Positions 9,888-20,000 of a stretch of DNA of 64,000 bases are shown here, piece after piece. The position numbers were made by a program, and so were the translations under genes. The notes beneath the pieces were generated by a model. It saw only the letters and a program-made list of their open reading frames with translations. It made no database searches and had not been told where the DNA came from. This stretch comes from Methylomonas albis (GTDB taxonomy: Bacteria; Pseudomonadota; Gammaproteobacteria; Methylococcales; Methylomonadaceae): positions 2,480,001 through 2,544,000 of the forward strand of contig NZ_JACXSS010000001.1 in NCBI RefSeq assembly GCF_014850955.1, in the 5' to 3' direction. Numbering within the stretch: the first letter of the stretch is position 1; the number at the start of each line of letters is the position of its first letter.

Positions 9888-10379
9888 GTTTTCTCACATA
9901 ATGTTGACAAATTACAGGAATGATAAACATAGCTCATAAACCCGGATCGCGTATTTTCATTGTTGGATTAGCTTTCTTGCTGTTCCTCGGTTTTCTGGTT
10001 AGCGCTGTAACCAGGCTCGGCCCTTGTCGGACTTCCAAGCGATTGGCAACGGCTAGGGTGCTCTGGCCTACATCGATTTGCACTACGCCGGTGATCGTCG
10101 CGAATTTTATCTGATTACGCAACGGAATCCTTGCGCTCGATTGGGTTATGTCTGGAAGGCGAAATGCGGGATTTTATCCGGGTTTAGTGTTATGGATCGT
10201 TGACAATCAACGACATCAAACCAGGATGATGTTGTTCGACCCGGAAGCCCAGACCGGCATCATTGACGAAGCGGACTTGGGCTGAACAATTAGGTAAGCA
10301 GGACATTTGCCGGCATTGCGCCGTTGAACTGGTTAGTGCGATTCGTCCTAACCCTTAATCACAAGCAGAGGCCCTTACC
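9888..10379. other. intergenic stretch with possible decayed coding remnant
   Basis: No intact gene is supported. One frame between about 10003 and 10203 reads as protein-like sequence (ALAYIDLHYAGDRREFYLIT) but is broken by TAG at 10054-10056. A second protein-like piece, MMLFDPEAQTGIIDEADLG, ends at 10285 in another frame. This suggests a degraded gene of unknown family. A 64-codon ORF at 9920 starts with a hydrophobic stretch but has no family resemblance that I can see. Confidence 0.3.
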
Positions 10380-10550
10380 ATGCAAGCCATAGAATTCGAA
10401 GCCAGCATTGAAAATGGTCTGATCCATTTGCCTAAGAATTTACGGCACTGGCAGGTGGTCAAGTTCGTCAAAGTGATTGTGCTGGCTGATGAAAATATAG
10501 GCACCACAGACATTAGCCTATTAATTGCCACGCCGAAAAAATCCGCTTGA
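10380..10550 (+). CDS. small antitoxin-like protein (56 aa)
   Basis: The ORF encodes 56 residues beginning MQAIEFEASIENGLIHLPK and containing WQVVKFVKVIVLAD. That pattern resembles small antitoxin-like proteins (AbrB/VapB-like or DUF2281-like) that usually precede a PIN-domain toxin. No toxin gene follows: the next 230 bases are non-coding. Upstream CAGAGGCCCTTACC offers a GAGG ribosome site. The family call is from memory of the N-terminal pattern and is tentative. It may be an orphan left after loss of its partner. Confidence 0.55.
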   Translation: MQAIEFEASIENGLIHLPKNLRHWQVVKFVKVIVLADENIGTTDISLLIATPKKSA

Positions 10551-10782
10551 CTCAAGCCCGCTGGCCTTTTAGCAGGCTATCAGGGATGAATGGGCATGAA
10601 CATTTTCTTTAGCATGTCGGTAAATTCCCCTGTTCTAACCGCCTGAAAAGTCTAATCCAGCTGTCGACAAATCCCTTCGTATCATTCTAAGGCTATCCTT
10701 AACCAACGACTGCACGGCAATTCTTGATCACAAAACGATATTGCCTAACTACTAAAATTCCCTTGATACCGGTGACTGCACC
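10551..10782. other. intergenic, nothing recognised
   Basis: This stretch separates the small antitoxin-like ORF from the phosphorylase gene. No toxin ORF, hairpin terminator or clear promoter pair is visible. GGTGA about 10 bases before ATG 10783 may be the ribosome site of the phosphorylase. Confidence 0.4.
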
Positions 10783-13700
10783 ATGACCAAGCCTAACTAT
10801 TTCCACGACAACGAAAACTGTTTCATGATTGAGCAGTACAACGACTGCGCCCCGTTCGCCAGTTTCTTGCCGGGCATTGCCGGCATGCACGGGCGTCCGG
10901 CCTGGGTGTTTTACGTCAATCGCGGCCAGGCTATCGCCAGTTTTGGGGTGCGGAATAAAGACGGGGCTTTTTTGGAGTTTTTTCCGGCTGATAAGGCGTA
11001 TCAGCTAACCCCGTCGCGCGGTTTCCGCACTTTTCTAAAAGTCGCCGATGACCGGCAAAGTCTAAATTACGAGCCGTTTCAGCGCGGCGCCGGACCCGAA
11101 GTTAAACAACGCCTTTATGTGACGCCGCATGAAGTCGGGGTGGAGGAAATCAATCCAAAGTTGGGTTTGCGTCTGCGCGCCGACGTATTCACCTTGGCCG
11201 ACGCACCGGTTGCTGGCTTGTTGCGTCGTGTGGAGATAGCCAACACCTCCGGGAAGACCATGAAAATCGAGATTGTCGATGGCTTACCGCAAGTGCTGCC
11301 TTACGCGATGAATCAGTGGATACTCAAATTCATGAGTCGTACTTCGGAAGCCTTCATGCGCGTTGAGGGCGTCGCAGAAAATCTGCCGTTTTATCGCTTA
11401 AAAGTTTGGCCAACCGACAGTCCACAGGTGGAAACAGTAATTGCCGGCAACTTCTTCGTCGGCTTCTTGGATGGTCAGCATACCCGCGTTATCGTCGATC
11501 CGGAGCGGATTTTTGGGTTGGCCGGCGATTTTTCTCAGCCGGAACGATTTTTCGATAAGCAGCCGCTGGACTTTGCCGATCAGGTAAGCGCCAATCAAAC
11601 CCCTGCGGCTTTTCAGCATTTGTCTCTGGAATTACAACCCGGCGAAACTCGTGTGTTTTATGGCGTTTATGGTCATGCCGGCTCCCGCGAAATTTTTAAT
11701 CAATTCCTGGCCGAGACGGCTACGCCGGATTATTTCGTCGGCAAACGCGAGACCAATCGCCAACTGGTGGAGCACATCAGCCAACGGGCGTTTACCGCAA
11801 GCGCGCTGCCGCTGTTCGATGCCCATGCCCGGCAATGTTATTTAGACAACGGCTTGCGCGGCGGATTTTCGATGCCGGTGCCCGGCGATGCGCATTTATA
11901 TTTGTTCGGCCGTAAACACGGCGATCTGGAGCGGGATTACAACGACTTTTTATTGCAGGACACGCCCTATTCCGAAGGCAACGGCGACTTTCGCGATGTG
12001 CTGCAAAACCGGCGCATGGATCTGTTCTTTGATCCGGCTCTGGATGCCAAGAATATTCGCTACTTTTTCAATCTGATTCAACCGGACGGCTACAACCCCT
12101 GTGCTTTGCGCAACTCGCGTTTTGCCTTGGATGCACCACAGCATTTTGCGTCGTATTACCCGCGCTTTCCCGAGTTGGAAGCCTTGCTGCGCAAAGAGTT
12201 TAAATATGCGGAGCTTGTGCAAGCACTGGAATCGGCAACAGATGCTGAATCGCTACTTCACCAGATTTTGGCGCAAGCGCGGGAAGTGGAAGACGCCGAA
12301 TTCGACCGCGGCTATTGGTCGGATCACTGGACTTATCTGCTGGATTTACTGATCAGTTACGCGGCAATTTTTCCAGATCGCCTGGCGAGCTTATTCCTGG
12401 AAAAAACCTACAGCTTTTTCGATCCTACCCATTTTGTGGTGCCGCGCGCTGAAAAGTATGTGCTAACCGCAAACGGTGTTCGCCAATACGGCGCGGTGCA
12501 ATATCGCCCGGCGAAAAAGGCATTGATAGACGCGCGCAAACAGCGCCGTTATCAAGTACGTGCCGAGTCCGGCCAGGGCGAAATTGTTTACACCAGCTTA
12601 TTGGGTAAAATCCTGACGCTGGTAGCCAACAAACTGGCTACGCTCGACCCAGCCGGTGTTGGTATCGAAATGGAAGCCGACAGACCCGGCTGGTGCGATG
12701 CGCTGAATGGCTTACCCGGCATTTTGGGATCGTCGGTAAACGAAACCATCGAACTAAAGCGCCTGGTGGACTTTACTCGCAATGTAGTAAGCGATTTACA
12801 TGCACCCTGCGCCTTACCTTTGGAATTAGCCAACTTTGTAGCGCAGTTGCATGCCTTGTTAAACCACACCGATTTGACTGCAGAGCTATTCTGGCAGGAA
12901 AGCGGCGCGCTGAAAGAAGCTTATCGGCAACAGGTATTCATGGGTTTTGCCGGTGCCGAACAAGAGCTCGCGCCAGGCGAAATTCAAAGTTTCCTGAGCT
13001 TGGTAACAAATTATTTAGACACTGCGATAGACAAAGCCCGCACAACCCAGGGCATCGTCACCTATTTTTCTTACGAAGCTGAACAATATCGGGAGCTTGA
13101 AGGCGGTGGCCTGGTGGTAACCTGCTTTCGACAATCATCCCTACCCTTATTCCTGGAAGGTTTTGTACATGCTTTGCGTATCGCCGATTCGAGCCAAGCC
13201 CATTCCCTTTATAAAGCCGTGCAACACTCCGAATTATTCGATGCAAAACTAGGCATGTATCGGGTCAACGAACCCTTGGGCAACAACGCACTGGATTTGG
13301 GGCGCATCGGTGTTTTTAACTATGGCTGGCTGGAGAACGGCTCGATTTTCTTGCATATGCATTACAAGTTTGTGCTAGAGATGGTGCGTGCCGGCTTGCT
13401 TGACGAGTTTTACGCAAATATCGACACATTACTGGTGCCTTTTCACGATCCCGACGAATACAAACGCAACCCAGTCGAAAACTCCAGTTTTCTGGTCAGT
13501 AGCGGGTTTACTATCGATCCACGCCAACACGGACGCGGTTGCGTGGCCCGCTTATCCGGCGCCACTGTGGAGTTTTTGCACTTGTGGACGCATCTGTTCC
13601 TGGGTGCTGCGCCATTGGTATTCGAGGCCGGCCAGTTACGGTTTAAGCCAGCCCCTGTATTGGTCGGAAGGTTTTTCGCAATAGAGCAGCAATCGGTCAA

Positions 13701-13950
13701 GCCGTTTGGGCTTGAGGAAAGTTTGCCGGCAAACAGCGTGGCTTGCGCCCTGTTCGGCTCGACTTTGCTGGTTTATAGCAATCCACTGCGGAGGGACACC
13801 TTTGGCCCCCATGCTGTAAAACCTTGCCAATACCGCTTATACGGTCGGGACAGCGGCACTCAAACATTCACAGCAGACTGCATCGCGGGGCAAACGGCGG
13901 AAGCGCTGCGTTTAGGCCAATTCCGCCGCGTCGATGTGCTGTTGGAATGA
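10783..13950 (+). CDS. cellobiose-phosphorylase-like large beta-glucan phosphorylase (GH94/GH149/GH161 group)
   Basis: This 1,055-residue protein resembles the long proteins annotated as cellobiose phosphorylases: an N-terminal ENCFMIEQYN..FASFLPGIAG..VFYVNRGQ block, a central NP-rich GMRNSRF-like region, and C-terminal MYRVNEPL, YGWLENGSIFLHMHYKF, ENSSFLVSSG and RGCVARLSGATVEFLH motifs. The length is well above GH94 (about 800) and fits GH149 or GH161 beta-1,3-glucan phosphorylases. Such enzymes use phosphate to release glucose 1-phosphate from beta-glucans. No signal peptide is seen, so it should be cytosolic. It converges with a GH30 gene, the stops lying 7 bases apart. The exact GH family and substrate are inference. 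Confidence 0.72.
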   Translation: MTKPNYFHDNENCFMIEQYNDCAPFASFLPGIAGMHGRPAWVFYVNRGQAIASFGVRNKDGAFLEFFPADKAYQLTPSRGFRTFLKVADDRQSLNYEPFQRGAGPEVKQRLYVTPHEVGVEEINPKLGLRLRADVFTLADAPVAGLLRRVEIANTSGKTMKIEIVDGLPQVLPYAMNQWILKFMSRTSEAFMRVEGVAENLPFYRLKVWPTDSPQVETVIAGNFFVGFLDGQHTRVIVDPERIFGLAGDFSQPERFFDKQPLDFADQVSANQTPAAFQHLSLELQPGETRVFYGVYGHAGSREIFNQFLAETATPDYFVGKRETNRQLVEHISQRAFTASALPLFDAHARQCYLDNGLRGGFSMPVPGDAHLYLFGRKHGDLERDYNDFLLQDTPYSEGNGDFRDVLQNRRMDLFFDPALDAKNIRYFFNLIQPDGYNPCALRNSRFALDAPQHFASYYPRFPELEALLRKEFKYAELVQALESATDAESLLHQILAQAREVEDAEFDRGYWSDHWTYLLDLLISYAAIFPDRLASLFLEKTYSFFDPTHFVVPRAEKYVLTANGVRQYGAVQYRPAKKALIDARKQRRYQVRAESGQGEIVYTSLLGKILTLVANKLATLDPAGVGIEMEADRPGWCDALNGLPGILGSSVNETIELKRLVDFTRNVVSDLHAPCALPLELANFVAQLHALLNHTDLTAELFWQESGALKEAYRQQVFMGFAGAEQELAPGEIQSFLSLVTNYLDTAIDKARTTQGIVTYFSYEAEQYRELEGGGLVVTCFRQSSLPLFLEGFVHALRIADSSQAHSLYKAVQHSELFDAKLGMYRVNEPLGNNALDLGRIGVFNYGWLENGSIFLHMHYKFVLEMVRAGLLDEFYANIDTLLVPFHDPDEYKRNPVENSSFLVSSGFTIDPRQHGRGCVARLSGATVEFLHLWTHLFLGAAPLVFEAGQLRFKPAPVLVGRFFAIEQQSVKPFGLEESLPANSVACALFGSTLLVYSNPLRRDTFGPHAVKPCQYRLYGRDSGTQTFTADCIAGQTAEALRLGQFRRVDVLLE

Positions 13951-13957
13951 TAGCAGG

Positions 13958-15247
13958 CTACGCTGCCCAAACATACGTAGCCACCGCAGCCGCCGACAAC
14001 GTCACTACTGCGCTTTTATCTTGATATTGGATGGCAAACTGTTGTGCTTCGGCGCTGTCATTCAAGGCCATTAACACGATATTACCCTCGGGCGTCAGAA
14101 ACGCCACATTCGGTAGCACCTGTTCATCGGAATGAACGCGTAACGAGCCGGGCCGTATCCATTTGGCGGCGTGAGCAATGATGTAATAAGCAACGTTACG
14201 AGTGACCTGGTCGCCGTCTATGGTTAATGCACCGACACAGCGCGCCTCGCCGCCAGGCGTATGCGGGCCGCAAAAGGGGTCGGAAGCCAGATTCCATTCC
14301 AGCACCACCCTACTCCAGTGTCTTATCGAGCCGATCATCACATGGCGTATATGCCACAACAAATCGCCGCCGAACTCGCCGTCCGAGCCTACCCATTGTT
14401 CGGTGAAATACAACTTCATGTCCGGGTAAGCTTGATGCATCTCAGACAATACCGAAATATCGCCGCCATACAGATGCCAGGCCGAACCGCTCAGGTACTG
14501 CCGCGCATCGGCGTCGGCAAACACCGTCAACGGGTACTCCTTTACATCGCAATTGTGGTCCCAGCAAAACAGTTCAACATCCGCCAATCCCGCTGCCGAC
14601 AAGGCCGGCCCAAGATGACTCTTGATGAACTCGGCTTGTTCGCCGGCTTCCATGATCATGCTGGGCTCATTTTTTTGATTCAACGGCTCGTTTTGCGGGG
14701 TAATGGCGTGAATCGTTATGCCCCGCTCGCGCATGCTTTGCAGGTATTTGACCAGGTAAGCGGCGTAAACGCCGTGGTATTGCGGATTGAGTTTGCCGCC
14801 GACAAATGCCTGGTTGGTTTTCATCCAGCGCGGCGCCGACCAGGCTGTCGCCATGATCTTGATCTCCGGATTCAGCGCTAGAATTTCTTGAAGCAGCGGG
14901 ATAAGCTCGAGATCACCGGCATGCATATCAAAATGCGCTAGCTCGAGGTCGGTCTGCCCATCCGGCATATCATCATAGGTAAAGCAACGCTCGCTTAAAT
15001 CCGAAGCGCCAATGCTGAGGCGCAAACAGCTGACGCCGATACCATCGCCCTCAGGCAAAAATAATTCCCGCAACAAAGCCTGCCGCTCGGCGTCGGGTAG
15101 TGCAGCAATCAGCATGGCACTGCCGCCAGTCAAGGAGAATCCGAAACCCTCCATGGTTTGATACACATCGCCGGTATCGACTGTTATTGCCGGTAAATCG
15201 TGGGCAACGTGTGTAAAACTGACAGTGTCTGTCTGCGATTGAAACAA
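13958..15247 (-). CDS. GH30 family glycoside hydrolase (beta-1,6-glucanase/glucosylceramidase type), start disrupted
   Basis: The 429-residue frame has the GH30 hallmarks: YQTMEGFGFSLTGGSA near the N-terminus, acid/base Glu in ITPQNEPLNQ, nucleophile Glu in YFTEQWVGSD, and a C-terminal beta-sandwich. The family includes beta-1,6-glucanases (subfamily 3) and glucosylceramidases. The frame starts at TTG 15247 with no ribosome site. The true N-terminus is probably 15342, because codons upstream in this frame encode VVEAWLTTADQRAL, typical of GH30, but are joined to ATG 15342 only across a one-base shift in a G-run at 15295-15300. No signal peptide is predicted in either version. With the convergent phosphorylase it suggests cytosolic beta-glucan breakdown. 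Confidence 0.88.
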   Translation of the reverse strand: MFQSQTDTVSFTHVAHDLPAITVDTGDVYQTMEGFGFSLTGGSAMLIAALPDAERQALLRELFLPEGDGIGVSCLRLSIGASDLSERCFTYDDMPDGQTDLELAHFDMHAGDLELIPLLQEILALNPEIKIMATAWSAPRWMKTNQAFVGGKLNPQYHGVYAAYLVKYLQSMRERGITIHAITPQNEPLNQKNEPSMIMEAGEQAEFIKSHLGPALSAAGLADVELFCWDHNCDVKEYPLTVFADADARQYLSGSAWHLYGGDISVLSEMHQAYPDMKLYFTEQWVGSDGEFGGDLLWHIRHVMIGSIRHWSRVVLEWNLASDPFCGPHTPGGEARCVGALTIDGDQVTRNVAYYIIAHAAKWIRPGSLRVHSDEQVLPNVAFLTPEGNIVLMALNDSAEAQQFAIQYQDKSAVVTLSAAAVATYVWAA

Positions 15248-15342
15248 GGCGCGCTGGTCGGCGGTAGTCAGCCAAGCCTCGACAACTGATGGCTCCCCCC
15301 TGAATGAGATATTGATTGGTCAGCATTGGTTTGCTCAGACAT
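15248..15342 (-). other. frameshifted 5' end of the GH30 gene (G6 tract)
   Basis: ATG 15342, preceded by GAGGG, encodes MSEQTNADQSISHSGG and then leaves frame at a run of six G (C6 at 15295-15300). One extra G would give a continuous N-terminus ...SGGEPSVVEAWLTTADQ joining the GH30 frame. The same lesion could be a homopolymer sequencing error, a fixed mutation, or slipped-strand variation. Confidence 0.75.
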
Positions 15343-15575
15343 GAAAGCCCTCATGGTTGGCGCGGAAGCGGATCCGCCGGATTAAATACGAACAGAATCG
15401 GGCTTATATTATCTGTGCTTTGCATGCGCTAGCCAGCTTAATATTCATCCTGGATAGTCAGGATAAACAAAGATTACATTGTGCAAAGCATCGCAGGATT
15501 TTTTGCCTAGCACTGTCATCAAACCGTCAAAATCACCTATACTGCGGTTTCTGTTCTAACGCATGGAGATTGGAT

Positions 15576-15815
15576 ATGAAAAAGTTGGTATCAATTCGCG
15601 CGCTAACGGCTCGGCTAAATCGTAAGCTGGCTAAAGAATCAAAAAAACTATTAAAGTACAAGCCCAGGCTGCAGAGTAACGATCCCATTGTCGAGTACGC
15701 GATTGTCGATTTGAAAACAAATTCCATCATCAACTTTCACATGGCCAGTGAATTACAGGAATTTGCCAGAGGACTAGGCTGTTTAGCCAGTCTGGAAGAG
15801 GTTTCCTTCGAGTAA
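15576..15815 (+). CDS. small basic protein of unknown function (79 aa)
   Basis: ATG 15576 has GGAGA seven bases upstream. The product starts MKKLVSIRALTARLNRKLAK and ends GLGCLASLEEVSFE. The first 30 residues are Lys/Arg-rich and the middle, PIVEYAIVDLKTNSIINFH, looks like two beta strands. I do not recognise a family. It is a single-gene unit closed by a strong terminator 26 bases downstream, which supports it being expressed. Confidence 0.7.
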   Translation: MKKLVSIRALTARLNRKLAKESKKLLKYKPRLQSNDPIVEYAIVDLKTNSIINFHMASELQEFARGLGCLASLEEVSFE

Positions 15816-15840
15816 CAGCCGTTAAATGGCTGCGACGTCT

Positions 15841-15866
15841 AAAGCCGGGTACGCCCGGCTTTTTTG
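15841..15866 (+). terminator. intrinsic terminator after the 79-aa gene
   Basis: AAAGCCGGG (15841-15849) pairs with CCCGGCTTT (15854-15862) around a TACG tetraloop and runs into a T-stretch to 15865. The 9-bp perfect stem is just downstream of the stop at 15815. Confidence 0.92.
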
Positions 15867-15906
15867 TGCGCGTAGAAATGCGAGTAATGCTTGGATTACC
15901 GGCTTT

Positions 15907-16191
15907 CTAAGTCTTGGCGTTTAACTGGTTAAGTAAAGCGCGTTCCGAAATTTGGTTGTAAAGATTCGCCAACTCAGCTATCAATTTTTGATATTCAGGG
16001 TGATGTTTCAGTAATGGCATCATAGTGCTGGCTTCGGAAAGCATTTGCTCAAAATGCATTATCTCAATCTCGTTTAGTGTGTCTCCCTCTTCTACTCTTT
16101 TTTTAACGGCCAACGCGCGCGGGATTGACTGCTCTTCCAATTGCTCTACAAAGGCCGTGATAATGCCTATTTCATCATCTGACGAATACAT
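15907..16191 (-). CDS. small helical acidic protein of unknown function (94 aa)
   Basis: The protein starts MYSSDDEIGIITAFVEQLEE and is predicted largely helical, with an acidic, heptad-like composition. The ATG at 16191 is chosen over an upstream in-frame ATG (16233) because CAGGAAATACAA gives a well-spaced ribosome site. I recognise no domain. It lies alone between the 79-aa gene and the two-component system. Confidence 0.65.
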   Translation of the reverse strand: MYSSDDEIGIITAFVEQLEEQSIPRALAVKKRVEEGDTLNEIEIMHFEQMLSEASTMMPLLKHHPEYQKLIAELANLYNQISERALLNQLNAKT

Positions 16192-16483
16192 TTGTATTTC
16201 CTGTTTGTCGCGATGAGAGGCCACCGCAGCCAAATTATCCCATAGTACCAGGGTATTGCTCCGACATTATGCGCACAAATCCGGAATCCGCCAGGCCGAG
16301 TATCGTTTGGATTAATAGAAGTGAAGGCGTATTTTGATTTGCCATTTCACACCAAGGGTTTGATCACATCTCAGCGGCAACAATCCTAGATTGAACATAA
16401 CTCATCTACCTGAGAATTTTGGGCACTCTGTGCTGCCCAAATCGATGGGCAGAGTAGTTATTGCAAGACGATGCGAGTTGAAA
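16192..16483. other. intergenic, nothing recognised
   Basis: AT-moderate stretch between the 94-aa gene and the end of the FixJ-like regulator. I see no terminator with a clear T-run and no RNA gene. Confidence 0.4.
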
Positions 16484-17095
16484 TTAGTTAACAGAATTGC
16501 ATGAAATCTCATATTCGCTACAGATGCGCACTAAATCCACGAGGTTACTTGCGCCGGTTTTCTCCATGACGCGGGCTCTGTGTACTTCAACTGTACGGTG
16601 GCTGATTCCCAAATGCCGGGCGATTTGTTTATTCGATTGGCCGGTAATCACCAAATACATCACTTCCAATTCGCGGGCTGTCAGGGTAATGATGCAATTG
16701 CATTTATTTTGCTCTAATACCAAGGATTGTTGCTGGAGCACAGCTTCTATCCGCGTCAATAGTACCTTGCTGGGTATAGGTTTAGTCAGAAAATCGATGG
16801 CGCCTGCCTTAATGACTCGTACCGTCGTCGGTATGTCGCCAAACGCCGTTAAAAAAATGATGGGTATCTGGATATTTAGCCGAATCAGCTCATTTTGTAA
16901 TTCGTCACCACTCATGTCGGGCATATTTAAATCCAGTACTAAACAACCTGGTTGCCCTGGCCTATAGGCTTCCAAAAAATCTTCCGCACTTTCAAAAAGC
17001 TGGCAAGGCAAGCCGGCAGCTTGCATAAGCTGCCCGAGACTGTCGCGTACCGCATCATCGTCATCGACAATAAAAACTAAGGCTTCCTCACTCAT
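16484..17095 (-). CDS. FixJ-like response regulator (REC + LuxR-type HTH)
   Basis: This two-component regulator pairs with the overlapping kinase gene. The receiver domain (residues 1-120) has the acidic DDDD pocket, phospho-acceptor Asp in LVLDLNMPDMSG, and Lys in FLTKP. A LuxR/FixJ-type helix-turn-helix follows: LTARELEVMYLVITGQSNKQ and ISHRTVEVHRARVMEKTGA. ATG 17095 overlaps the kinase stop (ATGA), so this start is preferred to one 60 bases upstream. FixJ-family proteins bind GTAMGTAG-like sites, and several such sites occur in this window, one upstream of its own operon. Confidence 0.93.
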   Translation of the reverse strand: MSEEALVFIVDDDDAVRDSLGQLMQAAGLPCQLFESAEDFLEAYRPGQPGCLVLDLNMPDMSGDELQNELIRLNIQIPIIFLTAFGDIPTTVRVIKAGAIDFLTKPIPSKVLLTRIEAVLQQQSLVLEQNKCNCIITLTARELEVMYLVITGQSNKQIARHLGISHRTVEVHRARVMEKTGASNLVDLVRICSEYEISCNSVN

Positions 17096-20000
17096 TCGGC
17101 AAAGGGCAAGGTGAAATGAATCGATAGGCCTTGGCCTGCATTCTGTTCCGCCCACATCTTGCCGCCATGTGCGACAATCAGAGAACGACTAATAGCAAGC
17201 CCCATGCCCAAACCCTTAGGCTTAGTGGTATAGAAAGGTCGAAAAATCTTACGCAAGGAAGCGCTATCGACCGCGCCTTTACCGCTGTCCCGCACGGTGA
17301 CTTGAACCATGGACGCGTCAAGCACCGAGCGGCCACTGATGATCGCAATCGTGTCAGCGGTTTTACCGTGTTCCTGCATAGCGTCCAAACCGTTACGCAA
17401 TAGATTGATCAACACTTTCTGGACTTGCAATCCATTAGCCAAGACCGGCGGTAAATCGGCAGCCAGGTTGGTGACGACCGTAACCCCATGTGCAAACTCA
17501 TCAACGTTCACCAACTCTATCGCCTCCCGGATGGCTAAATTGATATCAAAGGCTTCGTTCGGTATTTCCTCTTTTTGTAACTGGGCCAACAATTGCCGTA
17601 TCACATTACCTGCACGCTGGGCTTGGGTCGAACAGTTTTCCACCAACTGAGCAAGTTTTTTTTGGTTATAGCTGTCGATTTGCATTAGATGCAAGGCCAC
17701 ATCGGCGTAGGACGCGATAGCGGCCAGCGGCTGATTCAATTCGTGGGCAATCGCTGCGGCAGTCTGCATAGCAACATACAAGCGAAACGATTGCTCCACC
17801 TTCTCGCGTCGCCCGCTAAGCTGTTTTTGTTTCATGTATTCGGTAATGTCCAAATTCATGCCCAGCACACGATAGGGACGGTTATTCAAATCACTCAGCA
17901 ATATGCTGCGGGAATGGAACCAGCGGTAACCACCATCGCTATGCCGAAATTGAAATTGGGCTTCGTAATAGGGTTGCAAACCAGTGAGGTGCTCGTCCAC
18001 CAGTTTCAGTACGAAAGCACGGTCGTCGGGGTGCAATCTCTCCTCCCACTCCGCTCTTCGTTTGGGTATATCGCTATCGGTAAAGCCTAATTGCTGCTTC
18101 GCTTCCGGCGACAAAAACAACTGCCGGTCGATTAAATCCCAATCCCAATATCCGGCTTTTACCTGATCGACAATCAGTGCCAATCGCGCTTCGGAATTAA
18201 GCAGTTCCAGTTCGGCTTTTCGCCGCACGGTCACGTCATCGCTAGTAATAATAATACCGCCAATGTTTCCACTCGTGTCAGTCCACGGATGGGCGGCCCA
18301 ATTATACCAATGCCGACTACCATCGGCTTGCACCCATAAATCGTCGTTGTTGCTGAGGAACTCTCCGGACAAAACACGCTGGTGAACCTGTTTCCATACC
18401 ATAGGAAGATCGGGATTGACGACGTAATGGTTACGCCCCGCCAGATCGTCGAAGTTTTGTCCAAACTCCTTGACCCAACGTCGGCTGGTCACCAAGAAAT
18501 TCATATTGGTATCGAACATGGCAATACTGAGCGGCGCCTGTTCCACTAATAGCCGTAGTTGCAGTTGGCTTTTGGCAAGGGCCTGTTCCGCGTGTCTGAG
18601 CGAGGTAATATCCAAAAACGCCCCAACGGCTCCTCTTGGCTTCCCTTCGTCACTCAACAACGGTGTTGCATTGCACAGAGCCGTCACCACCCGGTAGTTC
18701 GGGAGCAGAATTTCAACGGTTTGATTGGAAATTATTTCACCGCGAATCGCGCGTTGCATGGGCGAATCTTCGAAAGCCAGTTTGGCTCCGTTTTGCGTGA
18801 CACAAATACCCACAGCAGAATTTTCTTTAAGGGAAAGTTCGCTATGGGGTGGCAAGCCCAGCATACGTTCAATCGCCGCATTGCCGCGGATATGCGTGCC
18901 ATCCGTGCCATGGGCAATACTCAAACCTATGGGGGCAGTATTAAAAATCACCTGCATCTCTTCGACGCGCTGCTGTAAGCGTTGATTCAATAAGGTGATT
19001 TTATGCTCGGACATCACCCGCTCTTCAATATCAAAGACATGTACCACAATGCCCCTGATAACCCCCTCGGCATCGACATTTGGCATATAGGTGGCATGCA
19101 CCCAACGGTTGGCTTTGTTTGCATAAGGGATTTGCTGGTCAAAACTGACCTGTTCACCGCGACGAGCGCGTTGCAGGTAGGGGCCGACTAACTGCCAGGC
19201 CTCGATGCCTAAAACATCTTCCGCTTCACGCCCTACAATCTGCTCGGCGGACATGTCGAACCATTTTTCGTAGGTGGCATTGACACGTAAATAACGGAAA
19301 TCGAGATCCAGATACGATATCAACGCCGGCGTCGTATCCATTATCAGCCTCAATTCATTCTCGCGATCACGCAAGGCTTTCTCCCCTAATTTACGTACAG
19401 TAATGTCGCTTTCCGATCCGGCCATGCGCATAACCTTACCATTGCCGTCTTTCCGGGCAATACCGCGGTCCAATACCCATTTCCAGGAACCGTCTTTACA
19501 GCGTATCCGGTATTCTTCGGAAAATACCGGCGTTTCACCTGTAAAATGGCGCTGCACCGACGCTAATATCCGTTCAAGGTCATCGGGATGGATAGCGTTG
19601 CTCCACTCTTCTTCGCCGTTGCCGATCTCGTGTTCCGTGTAACCACGAAGCGCTTTCCATCGAGAAGAATAATTCACTCGCCTGTTCGGGACGTCCCAAT
19701 CCCAAATGGCGTCTTGTGCACCGTTAAGGACCAACTCATAGCGGTCTATGCGTTCCTGAAGCGCTTTTTCGGCATTAATACGTTCGGTAGCGTCGTGCAC
19801 GTAGCCATGCCAAAGAGTGCCGCCATCAGCTTCCTGGATGGGCAGCGAATGGCCTTCGTGCCAAACCTCACCCTTGGTTGGATGGTTATAACGGTAAGTA
19901 TCGTGCCAGGGTTGTTGGCTACGCGCCGATTCAGCAATCGACGCGTGAATATGCCCAATATCGTCCGGATGGATACGAGCGAATACGGGGTTGAAATCTT

